Shown here in pieces: positions 62,460-64,000 of a stretch of 64,000 nt of DNA; position 1 is the first letter of the stretch; each line of letters begins with the position of its first letter. The notes beneath the pieces were generated by a model. It was not told the DNA's origin. It worked only from the letters and a program-made list of their open reading frames with translations, and did not search any database. The stretch is from NCBI GenBank assembly GCA_015057435.1, contig SVEJ01000008.1:21596-85595 (forward strand). Reading direction: 5' to 3'. The stretch comes from Lachnospiraceae bacterium (GTDB taxonomy: Bacteria > Bacillota > Clostridia > Lachnospirales > Lachnospiraceae). Position numbers and translations under genes: made by a program.

Positions 62460-63080
62460 ATGGCAACAGTAGCTGTTTACAACATCGAAGGTAAAGAAGT
62501 TGATAAGTTAGAGTTAAACGATTCCGTATTCGGTGTAGAAATAAATGAGCATTTGGTTCACATGGCAGTTGTAGCGCAGTTAGCGAACAAGCGTCAGGGA
62601 ACACAGAGCGCTAAGACACGTGCTGAAGTACGTGGTGGCGGTAAGAAACCATGGAGACAGAAGGGAACAGGTCATGCAAGACAGGGTTCTACAAGATCTC
62701 CACAGTGGACAGGTGGTGGTGTTGTATTTGCACCAAAGCCAAGAGATTACTCAATGAAGTTAAACAAGAAAGAAAAGGCAAATGCAATGAAGTCTGTTTT
62801 AACTTCTAAGGTAAATGAAGAGAAGTTCATCGTATTAGATGATTTCAAATTAGATGAGATTAAGACAAAGAAGTTTGTAGAGGTAATGAACAATCTTGAG
62901 GTGGCTAAGGCATTGGTTGTAACAAAGGATAATGATCAGAACTTAGTAATGTCTGCAAAGAACGTTCCTACTGTTAAGACAGCTCTTACAAACACAATTA
63001 ACGTATATGACATTCTTAAGTATGACACAGTTGTTATTACTAAGGATGCAGTAGCAGCAATCGAGGAGGTGTATGCATAA
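62460..63080 (+). CDS. rplD: 50S ribosomal protein L4
   Basis: The protein has 206 residues. It contains [39 protein letters not shown] and [20 protein letters not shown], the usual rRNA-binding loop. L4 lines the exit tunnel and in some bacteria represses its own operon. Its stop overlaps the start of rplW (TAATG). Confidence 0.98.
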   Translation: MATVAVYNIEGKEVDKLELNDSVFGVEINEHLVHMAVVAQLANKRQGTQSAKTRAEVRGGGKKPWRQKGTGHARQGSTRSPQWTGGGVVFAPKPRDYSMKLNKKEKANAMKSVLTSKVNEEKFIVLDDFKLDEIKTKKFVEVMNNLEVAKALVVTKDNDQNLVMSAKNVPTVKTALTNTINVYDILKYDTVVITKDAVAAIEEVYA

Positions 63081-63379
63081 TGGCAAACATTCAATATTAT
63101 GACGTAATTCAGAAGCCAATCATTACTGAAAAGTCTATGGATGCTATGGCTGAGAAGAAGTATACATTCCAGGTTCATCCGGAAGCTAACAAGAATATGA
63201 TTAAGGAAGCTGTTGAGAAGATGTTCGAAGGAACAAAGGTTGCTAAGGTAAACACAATGAATCTTGATGGTAAGACAAAGAGACGTGGTATGGTTTACGG
63301 AAAGACTGCTAAGTCTAAGAAGGCAATCGTTCAGTTAACAGCAGACAGCAAAGATATTGAAATCTTTGAAGGACTATAA
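63080..63379 (+). CDS. rplW: 50S ribosomal protein L23
   Basis: The protein has 99 residues and an ATG overlapping the rplD stop, so translation is coupled. The N-terminus [20 protein letters not shown] and the [13 protein letters not shown] and [13 protein letters not shown] stretches are typical. L23 sits at the tunnel exit and docks trigger factor and SRP. Confidence 0.97.
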   Translation: MANIQYYDVIQKPIITEKSMDAMAEKKYTFQVHPEANKNMIKEAVEKMFEGTKVAKVNTMNLDGKTKRRGMVYGKTAKSKKAIVQLTADSKDIEIFEGL

Positions 63380-63438
63380 AAATAAGATTCATACGCATGC
63401 AAGCGTGATAATAAATGCAATTTGAAAGGAGAAAGAAA

Positions 63439-64000
63439 ATGGGAATTAAAACATATAACCCATATACACCTTCCAGAAGAAATATGTCTGGTTTGGATTT
63501 CGATGTTATCACAAAGACAACACCTGAGAAATCTCTTACAACTTCATTAAAGAAGACAGCCGGACGTAATAATCAGGGAAAGATTACAGTAAGACATCAC
63601 GGTGGTGGTGAGAGAAGAAAATATAGAATTATCGATTTTAAGAGAAGAAAAGACGATATTCCTGCAACAGTAGTTTCAATTGAGTACGATCCAAACAGAA
63701 CAGCTAACATCGCATTGTTGAGCTATGCTGATGGTGAGAAGGCTTACATTTTAGCTCCTGTTGGATTAAAAGTAGGCGATAAGCTTATGAATGGTGCAAA
63801 TGCAGAAATCAAAGTTGGTAACTGCTTACCATTAGAGGCAATTCCGGTTGGTACAGAAGTACACAACGTTGAGTTATATCCTGGTAAGGGTGGTCAGTTG
63901 GTTCGTTCCGCTGGTAACTCTGCACAGCTTATGGCTAAGGAAGGAAAGTATGCAACCCTTCGTTTACCTTCAGGCGAAATGAGAATGGTTCCAATCATTG
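63439..64000 (+). CDS. rplB: 50S ribosomal protein L2, 3' end beyond the window
   Basis: The ATG at 63439 follows AAAGGAGA. The first 187 codons are present and the gene runs out of the window. [37 protein letters not shown] and [20 protein letters not shown] identify L2. The region after rplW (63380-63438) is an ordinary intergenic gap. Confidence 0.97.
   Translation, partial: MGIKTYNPYTPSRRNMSGLDFDVITKTTPEKSLTTSLKKTAGRNNQGKITVRHHGGGERRKYRIIDFKRRKDDIPATVVSIEYDPNRTANIALLSYADGEKAYILAPVGLKVGDKLMNGANAEIKVGNCLPLEAIPVGTEVHNVELYPGKGGQLVRSAGNSAQLMAKEGKYATLRLPSGEMRMVPII

Noticed and set aside
1..64000. CRISPR arrays, tRNA or rRNA genes, intact insertion sequences, replication origin
   Set aside because: No spaced repeats, no tRNA-like cloverleaf ends, no rRNA sequence, no full transposase gene and no DnaA-box cluster were seen while reading both strands. 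dnaB alone does not mark an origin.

Overview
The window looks like a chromosomal segment of an AT-rich, low-GC Gram-positive anaerobe of the Clostridia, most likely Lachnospiraceae-like. The reasons are codon use, strong AGGAGG ribosome sites, TTGACA/TATAAT-type promoters, a T-box leader, a sporulation gene (spoIIR), BspA-like leucine-rich-repeat surface proteins with Big2 and CAP domains, and core gene sequences (rpoB, rpoC, S10 operon) of Firmicutes type. No database search was possible. Family names come from motifs read in the translations.

Layout. (1) 1-7.1 kb: a tightly packed plus-strand unit of two secreted repeat proteins, a helix-turn-helix protein with an internal duplication, a membrane Ser/Thr kinase preceded by a partial kinase lobe, and a secreted NlpC/P60-like protein. 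A scrap of a transposase-like gene and a terminator follow. (2) 7.4-15.1 kb: rpoB-rpoC with their own promoter and terminator, not linked here to rplJL or rpsL/fusA. (3) 15.2-25.9 kb: three BspA-like surface proteins, two of them with CAP domains. The two CAP proteins flank a membrane GGDEF-EAL protein with a degenerate GGDEF and an intact EAL site. A reverse-strand acyl-CoA synthetase lies before the third surface protein. (4) 26-42 kb: mostly housekeeping genes: small ppGpp synthetase, pyruvate kinase, CpXC protein, a shortened PARG-like protein, spoIIR, ddl, a possible WXG-like effector/immunity pair, murI, a DUF1934 protein, a methyltransferase, gdpP-rplI-dnaB, and reverse-strand pncB with a small membrane protein. 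(5) 42.2-53.9 kb: a DUF285-type surface protein, then an accessory run of small membrane proteins. The run contains three paralogues of one multi-pass family and several proteins with a soluble tail that may be PH-like. It also contains a 920-residue fusion of an NCS1 nucleobase-permease domain to a PlsC acyltransferase with a zinc ribbon. (6) 53.9-60.9 kb: secreted proteins and lipoproteins around ileS, behind a candidate isoleucine T-box whose first gene is a lipoprotein. (7) 61-64 kb: the start of the S10 ribosomal operon (rpsJ, rplC, rplD, rplW, rplB) behind a long structured leader.

The parts most likely to be undescribed are the kinase/HTH/surface-protein unit, the membrane module with the permease-acyltransferase fusion, and the lipoprotein placed between a T-box and ileS. 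The core genes look ordinary, except that about 46 kb of other genes lie between rpoC and rpsJ.
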